A DNA stretch of 64,000 nucleotides. Source: Pseudolabrys sp963742345 (GTDB taxonomy: Bacteria; Pseudomonadota; Alphaproteobacteria; Rhizobiales; Xanthobacteraceae). Shown here piece by piece: positions 8,634 through 16,426 of the stretch. The position numbers were made by a program, and so were the translations under genes. The stretch is from NCBI GenBank assembly GCA_963742345.1, contig CAVULO010000010.1, positions 186,001 to 250,000 of the forward strand, written 5' to 3'. Numbering within the stretch: position 1 is the first letter of the stretch; every line of letters starts with the position of its first letter. The notes beneath the pieces are model-generated. The model was not told the origin of the DNA, searched no databases, and saw nothing but the letters and a program-made list of their open reading frames with translations.

Positions 8634-9401
8634 ATGAACGAACACACTCATCCGCTGTCGATTTCGGAGCGCGCCGATGAACTTGAAGAAGAAAAAATGC
8701 ATGAAATGGAGCGCATCCTCACGCGTTCGACCATCGCACATTTGATGGACGGCAATATCAAGATGGACACCAGCCCGGAGATGCGCGCGAAGCATCCCGG
8801 AAAATTCTTTCTGATGGGTGACGATCCACGTCTGCCGCCTATGCCGCAGAAGCCGACGCTGGTGGACTATTTTCGCCACCGTTTTGCCTCCACCGCGCAT
8901 CTACTGCAAAGCGCCACCCATGCTCTGAAAGGCGGCCAGCCGGAAAAGGTCGTGCTGGCCTGCTTGCTACACGATATCGCCATCGTCAGCTTCATCCGCT
9001 GCGACCACGGCTATTGGGGGGCGCAGATGATAGAACCTTACGTTGACGAGGAAGTAGCCTGGGCAGTGAAAACACACCAGGCACTGCGCTTCTTCCCGGA
9101 TGAGACCGTGGGCTACGGCCATCCCGATCTCTACAAGGAATTGTTTGGGCCGGACTACCAGCCAGAACCTTACATCGTCGAAGAATACAAACGCGCGCGG
9201 GCGCACAAATGGTACATGACCTCGCGTTTAATCTGCCTCAACGACATCTATTCGTTCGACCCCAACGCCAAGGTCAATCTCGACGACTTCGTCGACATCA
9301 TCGGGCGCAATTTCAAGCAGCCGAAAGAAGGTCTTGGCCTCGACAATAGCCCGTCGGCGCATATGTGGCGTACGATTCTGTGGCCCACGCGCTTCCTGTG
9401 A
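8634..9401 (+). CDS. HD-domain protein encoded inside the molybdenum hydroxylase operon
   Basis: A 255-aa protein with no signal peptide or membrane segment. The HD signature is LACLLHDIAIVSF (H113, D114), with an upstream histidine (H89 in STAHLLQSA) and later histidines H125 and H148 that could complete a mono- or dinuclear metal site. HD proteins are metal-dependent hydrolases or, in the PhnZ/MIOX branch, diiron oxygenases. It starts 3 nt after the 2Fe-2S subunit gene and ends 80 nt before the large-subunit gene, so it is very probably co-expressed with the enzyme. It may act on the same substrate or product, but that is inference from position. Confidence 0.75.
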   Translation: MNEHTHPLSISERADELEEEKMHEMERILTRSTIAHLMDGNIKMDTSPEMRAKHPGKFFLMGDDPRLPPMPQKPTLVDYFRHRFASTAHLLQSATHALKGGQPEKVVLACLLHDIAIVSFIRCDHGYWGAQMIEPYVDEEVAWAVKTHQALRFFPDETVGYGHPDLYKELFGPDYQPEPYIVEEYKRARAHKWYMTSRLICLNDIYSFDPNAKVNLDDFVDIIGRNFKQPKEGLGLDNSPSAHMWRTILWPTRFL

Positions 9402-9481
9402 GAGATCGCGGTGGCGCGCAATGGGTTGGAAGGTCGTCATCGAGGTCGATATCGCATGGGATGAGCTAGTCGAAGGAAATC

Positions 9482-11878
9482 ATGAAAATTACTGACGACT
9501 CCCCGCCCGTACTGACTGCGCTCGATCGGCCGAACTCGTATATCGGCCGGTCGGTGCCGCGGCCAAATTTACAACGGCTGACCCAAGGCCGCGGGCAATA
9601 TGTCAGCGATGTCGCGCTTCCCCGCATGGCGCATGTTGCCTACGTGCGCTCGCCGCACGCGCATGCACGTATCGTCAAGATCGCCGCCGAGGCCGCCAAG
9701 AAAACGCCGGGCGTAATCGCAGTCGTCACCGGCGCCGAGCTTGCCGAGGTGATGACGCCCTGGGTCGGCGTGCTTACTCACTTGAAGGGCCTGAAATCGG
9801 CACCGCAAGCCCCAATCGCTGTCGACCGGGCCTGCTGGCAGGGCGAGGCGGTATGCGCCGTGGTCGCACGCACGCGTGCCGAGGCAGAAGACGCCTGCGA
9901 ACTGGTCGCGGTGACCTATGAGGAATTGCCGGCGGTTACCGATCCGGAAACCGCGCTCGATGGCAAGACGCCGGTGATCCATGCCTCGCTCGGCGACAAT
10001 CTCTGCTTTGAACGAAAGCTCGACGTCGGCGCGGTCGACAAGGCCTTCGCTGAGTCCGATACGGTCGTGGAAACGACCTTCCGCTTCGGACGCCATACCG
10101 GTGTGACCAACGAGCCGCGCGCGGTCATCGCCGACTGGAACGAGGGCGAGCAACGCATGACGGTGTATCACGGCACGCAAGCTCCGCACATGATGCAGAA
10201 CCTGTTCGCGAAGCATCTCGGTATCGCCGAGCACCAGGTCCGTGTGCTGACCAAAGACGTCGGCGGGTCGTTCGGCATCAAGGTGCATACCTATGCCGAT
10301 GAGATGGCGACCGTGGCGCTGTCAAAGTTACTCAAGCGGCCGGTCAAATTCGTCGCCGACCGTATCGAAAGCTTCGTTACTGATATTCACGCGCGCGACC
10401 ATCGAATCAAGGCGAAGATCGGTGTCAGCAAAGATGGCACCATCACCGCGTTCGAAATCGACGACCTAACCGGCATTGGCCCCTATTCGGTGTATCCGCG
10501 CACCAGCGGCATCGAGGCCAACCAGGTTGTCAACCTGACGGGCGGCCCATACAAGTGCCCGAACTACCGTGCGCAGGCGCGCGTCGTGTTTCAGAATAAA
10601 AATGTCATGTGCCAATACCGCGCTGTCGGCCACCCGATTGCGGTGGCGGTGACGGAAGGGTTGGTCGAGCTGGCCGCCGCCAAGATCGGCATGGACCCGC
10701 TCGAACTACGCCGGCGCAACCTGATCGCCGACGACGCCTACCCGACCCAATCGGCCTCGGGTCTCAAATTCGAGCTGCTTTCCCACCACGAGGCGCTCGC
10801 ACATCTTGACTCGATGATGAATTACGCAGGTTTGCGTGCCGAGCAGAAAAAACTGCGCGAACAAGGTGTCTATCGCGGCATCGGGTTTGCGAGTTTCATC
10901 GAGGTCACCAATCCATCTGCCGCTTTTTACGGTGTGGGAGGCGCACGCATCACCTCGATGGATGGCGCCACGGTGAAGCTCGATGCCCAGGGCGCGGTCA
11001 TCGTGCATACCGGCGTCACCGAGCAGGGTCAGGGCGCCGAAGCGGTGGCCGCGCAATGCGTCGCGTCGTCGTTTGGCGTATCGATGGACAAGGTACGCGT
11101 TATCACCGGCGACACCGACAATACGCCCTATGGCGGCGGCACATGGGCCTCGCGCGCGGCCGGCATTGGCGGCGAAGCGGCCTGGCAGGCCGGCAAGGCA
11201 CTGCGCGCCAATGTGCTCGCGGTTGCCGGCGCAATGCTGCAAGCCAAGCCCGAAGAACTCGACATCCGTAACGGAGTCGTCATCGACAAAGAAAAGGGCA
11301 CCGAACGCCTGCCGCTCGATGAGCTGGCGCGTGTCGCCTACTTCAGGCCCGATACGTTGCCGCCCGGCTTCCAGGCGGAATTAATGGCAACCCGCCATTA
11401 CGTGCCGCGCGCCTGGCCGTTTGCCTTCACCAACGGCATCCAGGCGAGTTATCTCGAGGTCGATACCGACACCGGCTTCGTCAAACTGCTGAAACACTGG
11501 TGCGTGGAAGACTGCGGCACCATCATCAATCCGCAGCTTGTGGACGAGCAGATCCGTGGCGGCGTCGTGCAAGGTATCGGCGGCGCACTGTTCGAGCACT
11601 GTCTCTACGACGAGCGCGGCCAGATGCTCAACGGCAACATGGCCGACTATCTGGTACCGATGGCTGTGGAGATGCCCGATATCGAATGCGGCCACGTCGT
11701 GTCGCCTACTGCCGACAGCGAACTTGGCGCCAAGGGTGCGGGCGAAGCCGGCACCGCCGGCGCGCCGGCTTGCGTGATGAATGCTATCAATGACGCACTG
11801 CGCCCCCTCGGCGCGCAGCCGCTTACCGACATGCCATTCACACCCGACAAGATTCTCCGCGCGCTGGGGACGGTGTGA
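9482..11878 (+). CDS. Molybdenum hydroxylase large subunit (CoxL/CutL family), atypical active-site loop
   Basis: A 798-aa molybdopterin-binding subunit. Conserved elements include YVRSPHAHARIV near the N-terminus, VGGSFGIKVH, GVTEQGQGAEAV and GAKGAGEAGTAGAP near the C-terminus, which carries the family's catalytic glutamate (GEAG). The loop that reads AYxCSFR in true CO dehydrogenase (form I) and usually AYRGAGR in form II reads QYRAVGH (378-384) here. It is therefore not a form I CO dehydrogenase, and the form II loop is changed as well. AAGGAA precedes the ATG. Likely substrates are an N-heterocycle, aldehyde or other carbon compound. The enzyme is cytoplasmic in this family. Confidence 0.9.
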   Translation: MKITDDSPPVLTALDRPNSYIGRSVPRPNLQRLTQGRGQYVSDVALPRMAHVAYVRSPHAHARIVKIAAEAAKKTPGVIAVVTGAELAEVMTPWVGVLTHLKGLKSAPQAPIAVDRACWQGEAVCAVVARTRAEAEDACELVAVTYEELPAVTDPETALDGKTPVIHASLGDNLCFERKLDVGAVDKAFAESDTVVETTFRFGRHTGVTNEPRAVIADWNEGEQRMTVYHGTQAPHMMQNLFAKHLGIAEHQVRVLTKDVGGSFGIKVHTYADEMATVALSKLLKRPVKFVADRIESFVTDIHARDHRIKAKIGVSKDGTITAFEIDDLTGIGPYSVYPRTSGIEANQVVNLTGGPYKCPNYRAQARVVFQNKNVMCQYRAVGHPIAVAVTEGLVELAAAKIGMDPLELRRRNLIADDAYPTQSASGLKFELLSHHEALAHLDSMMNYAGLRAEQKKLREQGVYRGIGFASFIEVTNPSAAFYGVGGARITSMDGATVKLDAQGAVIVHTGVTEQGQGAEAVAAQCVASSFGVSMDKVRVITGDTDNTPYGGGTWASRAAGIGGEAAWQAGKALRANVLAVAGAMLQAKPEELDIRNGVVIDKEKGTERLPLDELARVAYFRPDTLPPGFQAELMATRHYVPRAWPFAFTNGIQASYLEVDTDTGFVKLLKHWCVEDCGTIINPQLVDEQIRGGVVQGIGGALFEHCLYDERGQMLNGNMADYLVPMAVEMPDIECGHVVSPTADSELGAKGAGEAGTAGAPACVMNAINDALRPLGAQPLTDMPFTPDKILRALGTV

Positions 11879-11884
11879 AGAACG

Positions 11885-12502
11885 TCAGAACTTGATCATG
11901 TCGCTCCTGGTGAGCGTAGTTTTTGCCGAAACCGCCGGAGCATTCATGAATGTGAAAACCGTGGAGTACTCACCATAGGGATCGGCAGCTGACATGCCAT
12001 CGACCGGAATGATGACGTTCAGGCCGCGGAACGCTGCGCCACTGGCGGTATAAAGCACCGCGCCATTCGATGCGGTGCCGACTGCGATCACCGTGGTAAT
12101 GCCCTTGTCCTTGAGAATCTTCTCGAGGTCCGTATTGCGAAACTTGTCGGGTCCCGACAGTACGTGCGGCTCATCCGCTTGCGGCGCCACGTCGTTGATG
12201 ACATCTGCGGGCGTGCTGTTGGCGATGATGGAATAAACCACTGGTACCTTGTGGGCGCGTGCCTCAACGAGCAGCTTCTTCATCGCTGGGATCGTATCGA
12301 GGCAGCGCGGCCGCTTGCCGCAGTTCTGATTCATGAAATCGAGCATCAGCAGCGCGGTGGTCTTCGGATCGACCGTCACCGGCTTGAGCTCGGGCGCCGC
12401 CGGCGCCTTCACACTGGCCCACTCGTCCACAATGTTGGCGGCATGAGCCGGCAACGCGAGTGCCGCCAGCACGATGGCCCCTGCGATCAGATTGCGTTTC
12501 AT
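11885..12502 (-). CDS. Exported isochorismatase-like cysteine hydrolase without the catalytic cysteine
   Basis: A 205-aa isochorismatase-fold protein with a signal peptide (MKRNLIAGAIVLAALAL, cleavage near AHAA). The triad Asp is D55 (LLMLDFMNQN) and the Lys is probably K120 (SGPDK). The usual nucleophile position (GxATNGCV in amidohydrolase members) reads GTASNGAV, with Ala at 148. Cysteine-dependent amidase activity is thus unlikely; some isochorismatases also work without the Cys. Export is unusual for the family. Strong AGGGAGG before the ATG at 12502. It converges on the large-subunit gene (6-nt gap) and diverges from a cyclase gene. Confidence 0.82.
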   Translation of the reverse strand: MKRNLIAGAIVLAALALPAHAANIVDEWASVKAPAAPELKPVTVDPKTTALLMLDFMNQNCGKRPRCLDTIPAMKKLLVEARAHKVPVVYSIIANSTPADVINDVAPQADEPHVLSGPDKFRNTDLEKILKDKGITTVIAVGTASNGAVLYTASGAAFRGLNVIIPVDGMSAADPYGEYSTVFTFMNAPAVSAKTTLTRSDMIKF

Positions 12503-12680
12503 GAATATCCTCCCTGAGTGCGACTGCTTATAGCCAGGATCATGCGCAAGCACTGCGTGCCCTGTCAAAGTGCGACAATTCGTACCCCGCTTGATGAAAC
12601 ACCGCCCATCAGCGCAATATTGCCGGGATAGCGGTCGGCGACATTCGACATTTCAGCGCCGCGAATAAGAGGAACGCTTC

Positions 12681-13634
12681 ATGAATATCAAGGTCGGCAA
12701 ACAAGCGATCGCCGAAGCCACAAAAAAACTCAAAAACTGGGGACGCTGGGGCAAGGAAGACCAGATCGGCACCCTCAATCACGTTACCCCCGAGGACATT
12801 GTTAAGGCGGCGAGCCTGATCCGCTCCGGCAAGATATTTGCCCTTGGCATTCCACTCGATCGTACCGGTCCACAGACCGGCTTGTTCGGTGGACGCTTCA
12901 ATCCGATCCATCAGATGCTGGCCACGGGCACCGATGCCATTTCCGGCCAGCAGGACTGGAACAAGATCCGTTATGCTGACGATACTCTGACCCTGTGCGT
13001 GCAGGGCGCCACTCACTGGGATGCGCTTGGACACATCTTCTATGAGGACAAGGCTTACAACGGATACGACGCCAAGCTGATCGACTTGCGCGGCCTTTCG
13101 GTGCTCGGCATCGAGCATTCCAAGAACAAGATGGTCGGCCGTGGCGTACTGCTCGACATCGCGCGCTTTCGCGGCGTGAAATGGATGCAGGACGGCGAAA
13201 GCATTTCCAATGACGAACTCGATCAATGCGCAAAACAGCAAAACGTATCCATCGGGCGTGGCGACTTCGTCATTGTGCGCACTGGGCAAATGGAGCGCTG
13301 CCTCGCCGAAAAGAACTGGGGTGGTTATGCCGGCGGCGACGCACCCGGCGTCAAGTTCGAAAACTGCTACTGGTGTCAGGAAAAGCAGGTGGCCGCGATT
13401 TGCACCGACACTTGGGGCGTGGAAGTGCGCCCGAATGAAACCACCGAAGCCAACCAACCCTGGCACTGGGTGGTGATCCCGGCGATGGGCCTGTGCATGG
13501 GCGAGATTTTTTACCTCAAGGAACTGGCCGAGGATTGCGAGCAGGACGGTATCTATGAATTCTTTTTCTGCGGCCCGCCGCTGATCATCACTGGGGGGAC
13601 GGGGTCGCCGATCAATCCGCAGGCAATAAAATAG
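12681..13634 (+). CDS. Cyclase/kynurenine-formamidase-family metal hydrolase
   Basis: A 317-aa protein of the cyclase (KynB-like) fold. The metal-binding signature is QGATHWDALGH (H112, D114, H118), with further conserved blocks GRGVLLDIAR and GDFVIVRTGQ. It has no signal peptide. Members hydrolyse formamides, lactones or isatin-type rings, or act as cyclases; the substrate is not evident. It diverges from the exported isochorismatase-like gene across 178 nt. The two hydrolase folds side by side suggest degradation of one compound, which is inference. Confidence 0.87.
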   Translation: MNIKVGKQAIAEATKKLKNWGRWGKEDQIGTLNHVTPEDIVKAASLIRSGKIFALGIPLDRTGPQTGLFGGRFNPIHQMLATGTDAISGQQDWNKIRYADDTLTLCVQGATHWDALGHIFYEDKAYNGYDAKLIDLRGLSVLGIEHSKNKMVGRGVLLDIARFRGVKWMQDGESISNDELDQCAKQQNVSIGRGDFVIVRTGQMERCLAEKNWGGYAGGDAPGVKFENCYWCQEKQVAAICTDTWGVEVRPNETTEANQPWHWVVIPAMGLCMGEIFYLKELAEDCEQDGIYEFFFCGPPLIITGGTGSPINPQAIK

Positions 13635-13666
13635 ACGCTGGCGCCTCAAACACACTTCGCCATCAC

Positions 13667-13746
13667 CCCCGGGCTTGACCCGGGGCTCCATGAAGCGTTT
13701 CAAATTGCCTCAACTCATCATGGATGGCCGGGTCAAGCCCGGCCCT
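13667..13746. repeat. Pair of palindromic intergenic repeats (GGCCGGGTCAAGCCC family)
   Basis: Two hairpins in the 158-nt gap before the HisD-family gene: 13667-13685 (CCCCGGG-CTTGA-CCCGGGG) and 13724-13746 (ATGGCCGGG-TCAAG-CCCGGCC). They are related to each other in inverted orientation. Further copies of the family lie at 19696-19718 and 47958-47980. Confidence 0.7.
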
Positions 13747-13792
13747 CCGCGGAGCAAGAGGCGCGACCGCGAGTAACCGAAAGGAATACCAC

Positions 13793-15100
13793 ATGCCCCG
13801 TTGGCTCAAGCGTGGAATGGACGCGGGCGCAATAAAGGCAGCTGACGCCAAGGTGCGCGAGACGGTGGAGGATATTCTCGCCGATATCGACGCACGCAAG
13901 GATCAGGCGGTGAAAGACTTGTCGAAAAAATTCGACAATTGGTCGCCGCAGGATTTTCGGTTGTCGCCGCAGCAGATCGAAGCCGCCATCGCGCAGGTGC
14001 CGAAGCGCGACCTCGACGACATCAAGTTCGCGCAGACACAAGTGCGCAACTTCGCGCAGAAGCAGCGCGAGAGCATGCACGACCTCGAAGTCGAGACCCT
14101 GCCCGGCGTCGTGCTGGGCCATCGCCACATTCCCGTGAATTCGATCGGCTGTTACGTGCCCGGTGGGCGTTACCCCATGGTGGCATCGGCTCACATGTCG
14201 ATCGTCACCGCGAAGGTCGCAGGTGTGAAGCGCATTATCGCCTGCGCACCGCCGTTCAAGGGCGGGCCGCATCCCGCCATTGTCGCTGCCATGCATTTTG
14301 GCGGCGCCGATGAGATTTTTGTGCTCGGCGGCGTGCAAGCCGTGGCTGCCATGGCGCTTGGAACCGAAACGATCAAGCCGGTGGATATGATCGTTGGCCC
14401 GGGCAATGCCTATGTAGCGGAGGCAAAGCGGCAGCTGTTCGGCCGCGTCGGCATCGATTTGCTCGCCGGCCCGACGGAGACGCTGATCATCGCCGACGAC
14501 AGCGTCGACGGCGAAATCTGCGCGACCGACCTGCTCGGCCAAGCCGAGCACGGCCCCACCTCTCCCGCCGTGCTGATAACAAATTCCGAGAAGCTCGCGC
14601 GCAACACAATGAATGAGGTCGAGCGGCTGTTGTCGATTCTTCCCACCGCGGATGCGGCAGGCCAGGCCTGGAAGGATTATGGCGAAGTTATTGTCTGCGA
14701 TAGCGAAGCCGAGATGATCGCGGAGGCCGACCGCGTTGCGTCGGAACACGTCCAGGTCATGACGCGAGATCCGGATGTATTTCTCAACGGCATGAAGAAC
14801 TACGGCTCGCTTTTCCTTGGACCGCGCACCAATGTCGCCTATGGCGACAAGGTTATCGGTACCAATCACACGCTGCCGACCAAAAAAGCCGCCCGCTACA
14901 CCGGCGGTTTGTGGGTCGGAAAGTTCATGAAAACCTGCACCTATCAGAAGGTGCTGACCGATGAGGCGAGTGCGATGATCGGTGAGTACTGCTCGCGGCT
15001 GTGCATCCTGGAGGGCTTCTCCGGCCACGCCGAGCAGGCCAATATCCGCGTGCGGCGCTACGGCGGCCGCAATGTGCCTTACGCCCAGGCGGCGGAATGA
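13793..15100 (+). CDS. HisD-family dehydrogenase, probably a catabolic (sulfopropanediol-dehydrogenase-like) member
   Basis: A 435-aa protein of the histidinol dehydrogenase family. Zinc ligand and catalytic positions are kept: LLGQAEHGPTS (Gln, His), ASEHVQVM (Glu, His base pair), GDKVIGTNHTLPT (Asp) and GFSGHAEQANIR (His). True HisD sits with other his genes; here the stop overlaps an SDR gene (ATGA), and the sequence beginning MPRWLKRG resembles the HpsN type that oxidises dihydroxypropanesulfonate. I chose the ATG at 13793 because AAGGA precedes it. An NAD-dependent oxidation of a vicinal diol or amino alcohol is likely; the substrate is inferred only. Confidence 0.85.
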   Translation: MPRWLKRGMDAGAIKAADAKVRETVEDILADIDARKDQAVKDLSKKFDNWSPQDFRLSPQQIEAAIAQVPKRDLDDIKFAQTQVRNFAQKQRESMHDLEVETLPGVVLGHRHIPVNSIGCYVPGGRYPMVASAHMSIVTAKVAGVKRIIACAPPFKGGPHPAIVAAMHFGGADEIFVLGGVQAVAAMALGTETIKPVDMIVGPGNAYVAEAKRQLFGRVGIDLLAGPTETLIIADDSVDGEICATDLLGQAEHGPTSPAVLITNSEKLARNTMNEVERLLSILPTADAAGQAWKDYGEVIVCDSEAEMIAEADRVASEHVQVMTRDPDVFLNGMKNYGSLFLGPRTNVAYGDKVIGTNHTLPTKKAARYTGGLWVGKFMKTCTYQKVLTDEASAMIGEYCSRLCILEGFSGHAEQANIRVRRYGGRNVPYAQAAE

Positions 15101-15867
15101 CCCTCGAGCTGACGAAGACGCCGTCGTTTCGGCTCGACGGCAAGCGCGCGCTGGTGACTGGTGCCGGCCGCGGCATCGGCCTTGCTGCGGTGTCCGCGCT
15201 GGCTGACGCCGGCGCGCATGTGACGCTTGCCGCCCGCACGTCGAAAGAAATCGAAGAAGCCGCAGAAGCGATCCGCGCGCGCGGGCAGATAGCCTCACCG
15301 CTCCCGCTCGACGTGCGCGACCTGGAGGCGGTGGGGAAAACCATTGCCGCGCAGGAGCCGTTCGACATTCTTGTCAACAATGCCGGCACCAACAGACCGG
15401 CACCATTCGTCGACGTAAAGATCGAGGACTTCGATTTCGTGTTCTCGCTCAACGTGCGCGCCGCCTATTTCGTGGCGCAGGCAGTGGCGCGCCGGCTGAT
15501 CGAGGCCAAGCGACCGGGCTCGATTATCAACATGTCGTCGCAGATGGGTCATGTCGGGGGCCCCACCCGCACGGTCTATTGTGCCACCAAGCACGCGATG
15601 GAAGGCTTCACCAAGGCGATGGCGATCGAACTCGCCCCGTACAAGATCCGCGTCAACACGCTGGCGCCGACCTTCATCGAGACACCGATGACGCGGCCAT
15701 TCTTCGCGAACAAGACATTCCGCGAAGACACGCTGCGCCGCATCAAACTCGGCCGTCTCGGCCAACTCGAGGATCTCACCGGCGCCATTGTGTTTCTGGC
15801 TAGCGATGCCGCCGCGCTGATGACCGGCACCTCGCTCGTCGTCGACGGCGGCTGGACGGCGGAATAG
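15097..15867 (+). CDS. Short-chain dehydrogenase/reductase
   Basis: A 256-aa classical SDR. Cofactor motif TGAGRGIG (21-28), NNAG (94-97), catalytic Ser near 147-148, Tyr161 and Lys165 (YCATK), and the C-terminal GTSLVVDGGWTAE seen in many family members. The ATG overlaps the stop of the HisD-family gene by 4 nt, so the two are coupled and probably catalyse successive steps. The lack of an acidic residue in the expected place plus AART after strand 2 suggests NADP rather than NAD, with low certainty. Confidence 0.9.
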   Translation: MTLELTKTPSFRLDGKRALVTGAGRGIGLAAVSALADAGAHVTLAARTSKEIEEAAEAIRARGQIASPLPLDVRDLEAVGKTIAAQEPFDILVNNAGTNRPAPFVDVKIEDFDFVFSLNVRAAYFVAQAVARRLIEAKRPGSIINMSSQMGHVGGPTRTVYCATKHAMEGFTKAMAIELAPYKIRVNTLAPTFIETPMTRPFFANKTFREDTLRRIKLGRLGQLEDLTGAIVFLASDAAALMTGTSLVVDGGWTAE

Positions 15868-15892
15868 GTTTCGCTCCAACCAGGAGGAACCG

Positions 15893-16372
15893 ATGCGCGC
15901 GCTGCTGTTCTGCGCCCTGCTGCTGCTAAGCCTGCCGGCGCAAGCTGCCGACAAGGATCGAATCGTCGGCACCTGGAAACTGGTGTCCGTAATCTACGAG
16001 GACGCACAGACCAAAGAGAGGACGCCGGTGCTAGGTGACCATCCGCGCGGCTATCAGATAGTCACGCCCGCAGGCCGCTGGATTGCCCTGGTCACCGCCG
16101 ATGGCCGGCCGGTGCCGAAGACCGACGAGGACCGCGCCAAAGCGTTGCGCACGATGATCTCCTACAGCGGCCGTTACCGTGTCGAGGACGGCAAGGTCAT
16201 CACCAAAGTCGAGGTTGCCTGGAACGAGGCCTGGGTTGGCGGCGAGCAGGTGCGCTTCCTGCGCTTCGAGAACGACGACCTGCTGCACATCGAAAGTCCG
16301 CCGATGCCGCACCCCAATGTCGACGACAAGGTCGTACGCGTCATCGTCACATGGCAGCGCGACAAATCGTAA
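15893..16372 (+). CDS. Exported lipocalin-like domain protein
   Basis: A 159-aa protein with a clear signal peptide (MRALLFCALLLLSLPAQAA). The mature protein opens with IVGTWKLVSVIYEDAQTKE and continues with GYQIVTPAGRWIALVTADGR and SGRYRVEDGKVIT, the pattern of the lipocalin-like family PF13924. AGGAGGAACCG precedes the ATG. It follows the SDR gene after 25 nt and may be in the same transcript. A periplasmic small-molecule-binding role is plausible, but the ligand is unknown. Confidence 0.82.
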   Translation: MRALLFCALLLLSLPAQAADKDRIVGTWKLVSVIYEDAQTKERTPVLGDHPRGYQIVTPAGRWIALVTADGRPVPKTDEDRAKALRTMISYSGRYRVEDGKVITKVEVAWNEAWVGGEQVRFLRFENDDLLHIESPPMPHPNVDDKVVRVIVTWQRDKS

Positions 16373-16384
16373 GACTTTTACTTA

Positions 16385-16426
16385 CGCGTGATCCCGTCCG
16401 AAAACCGGCTCTTTCTGGATCACGCG
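16385..16426. repeat. Palindromic repeat between convergent genes
   Basis: Perfect 10-bp arms CGCGTGATCC (16385-16394) and GGATCACGCG (16417-16426) enclose TCCGAAAACCGG. From memory this is a variant of a repeat common between genes in Rhizobiales. It lies exactly between two convergent genes and could act as a bidirectional transcription stop. Confidence 0.7.

Noticed and set aside
9482..11878. Aerobic CO dehydrogenase
   Set aside because: The form I active-site motif AYxCSFR is absent, so CO oxidation is not supported.
12609..13703. A 364-codon minus-strand open frame across the cyclase gene
   Set aside because: It mirrors the codon structure of the plus-strand cyclase and shows no conserved motif.
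13733..15298. A 521-codon open frame on the minus strand across the HisD-family gene
   Set aside because: It is antisense to a gene with clear family motifs; high GC leaves such frames open, and its translation has no recognisable domain.
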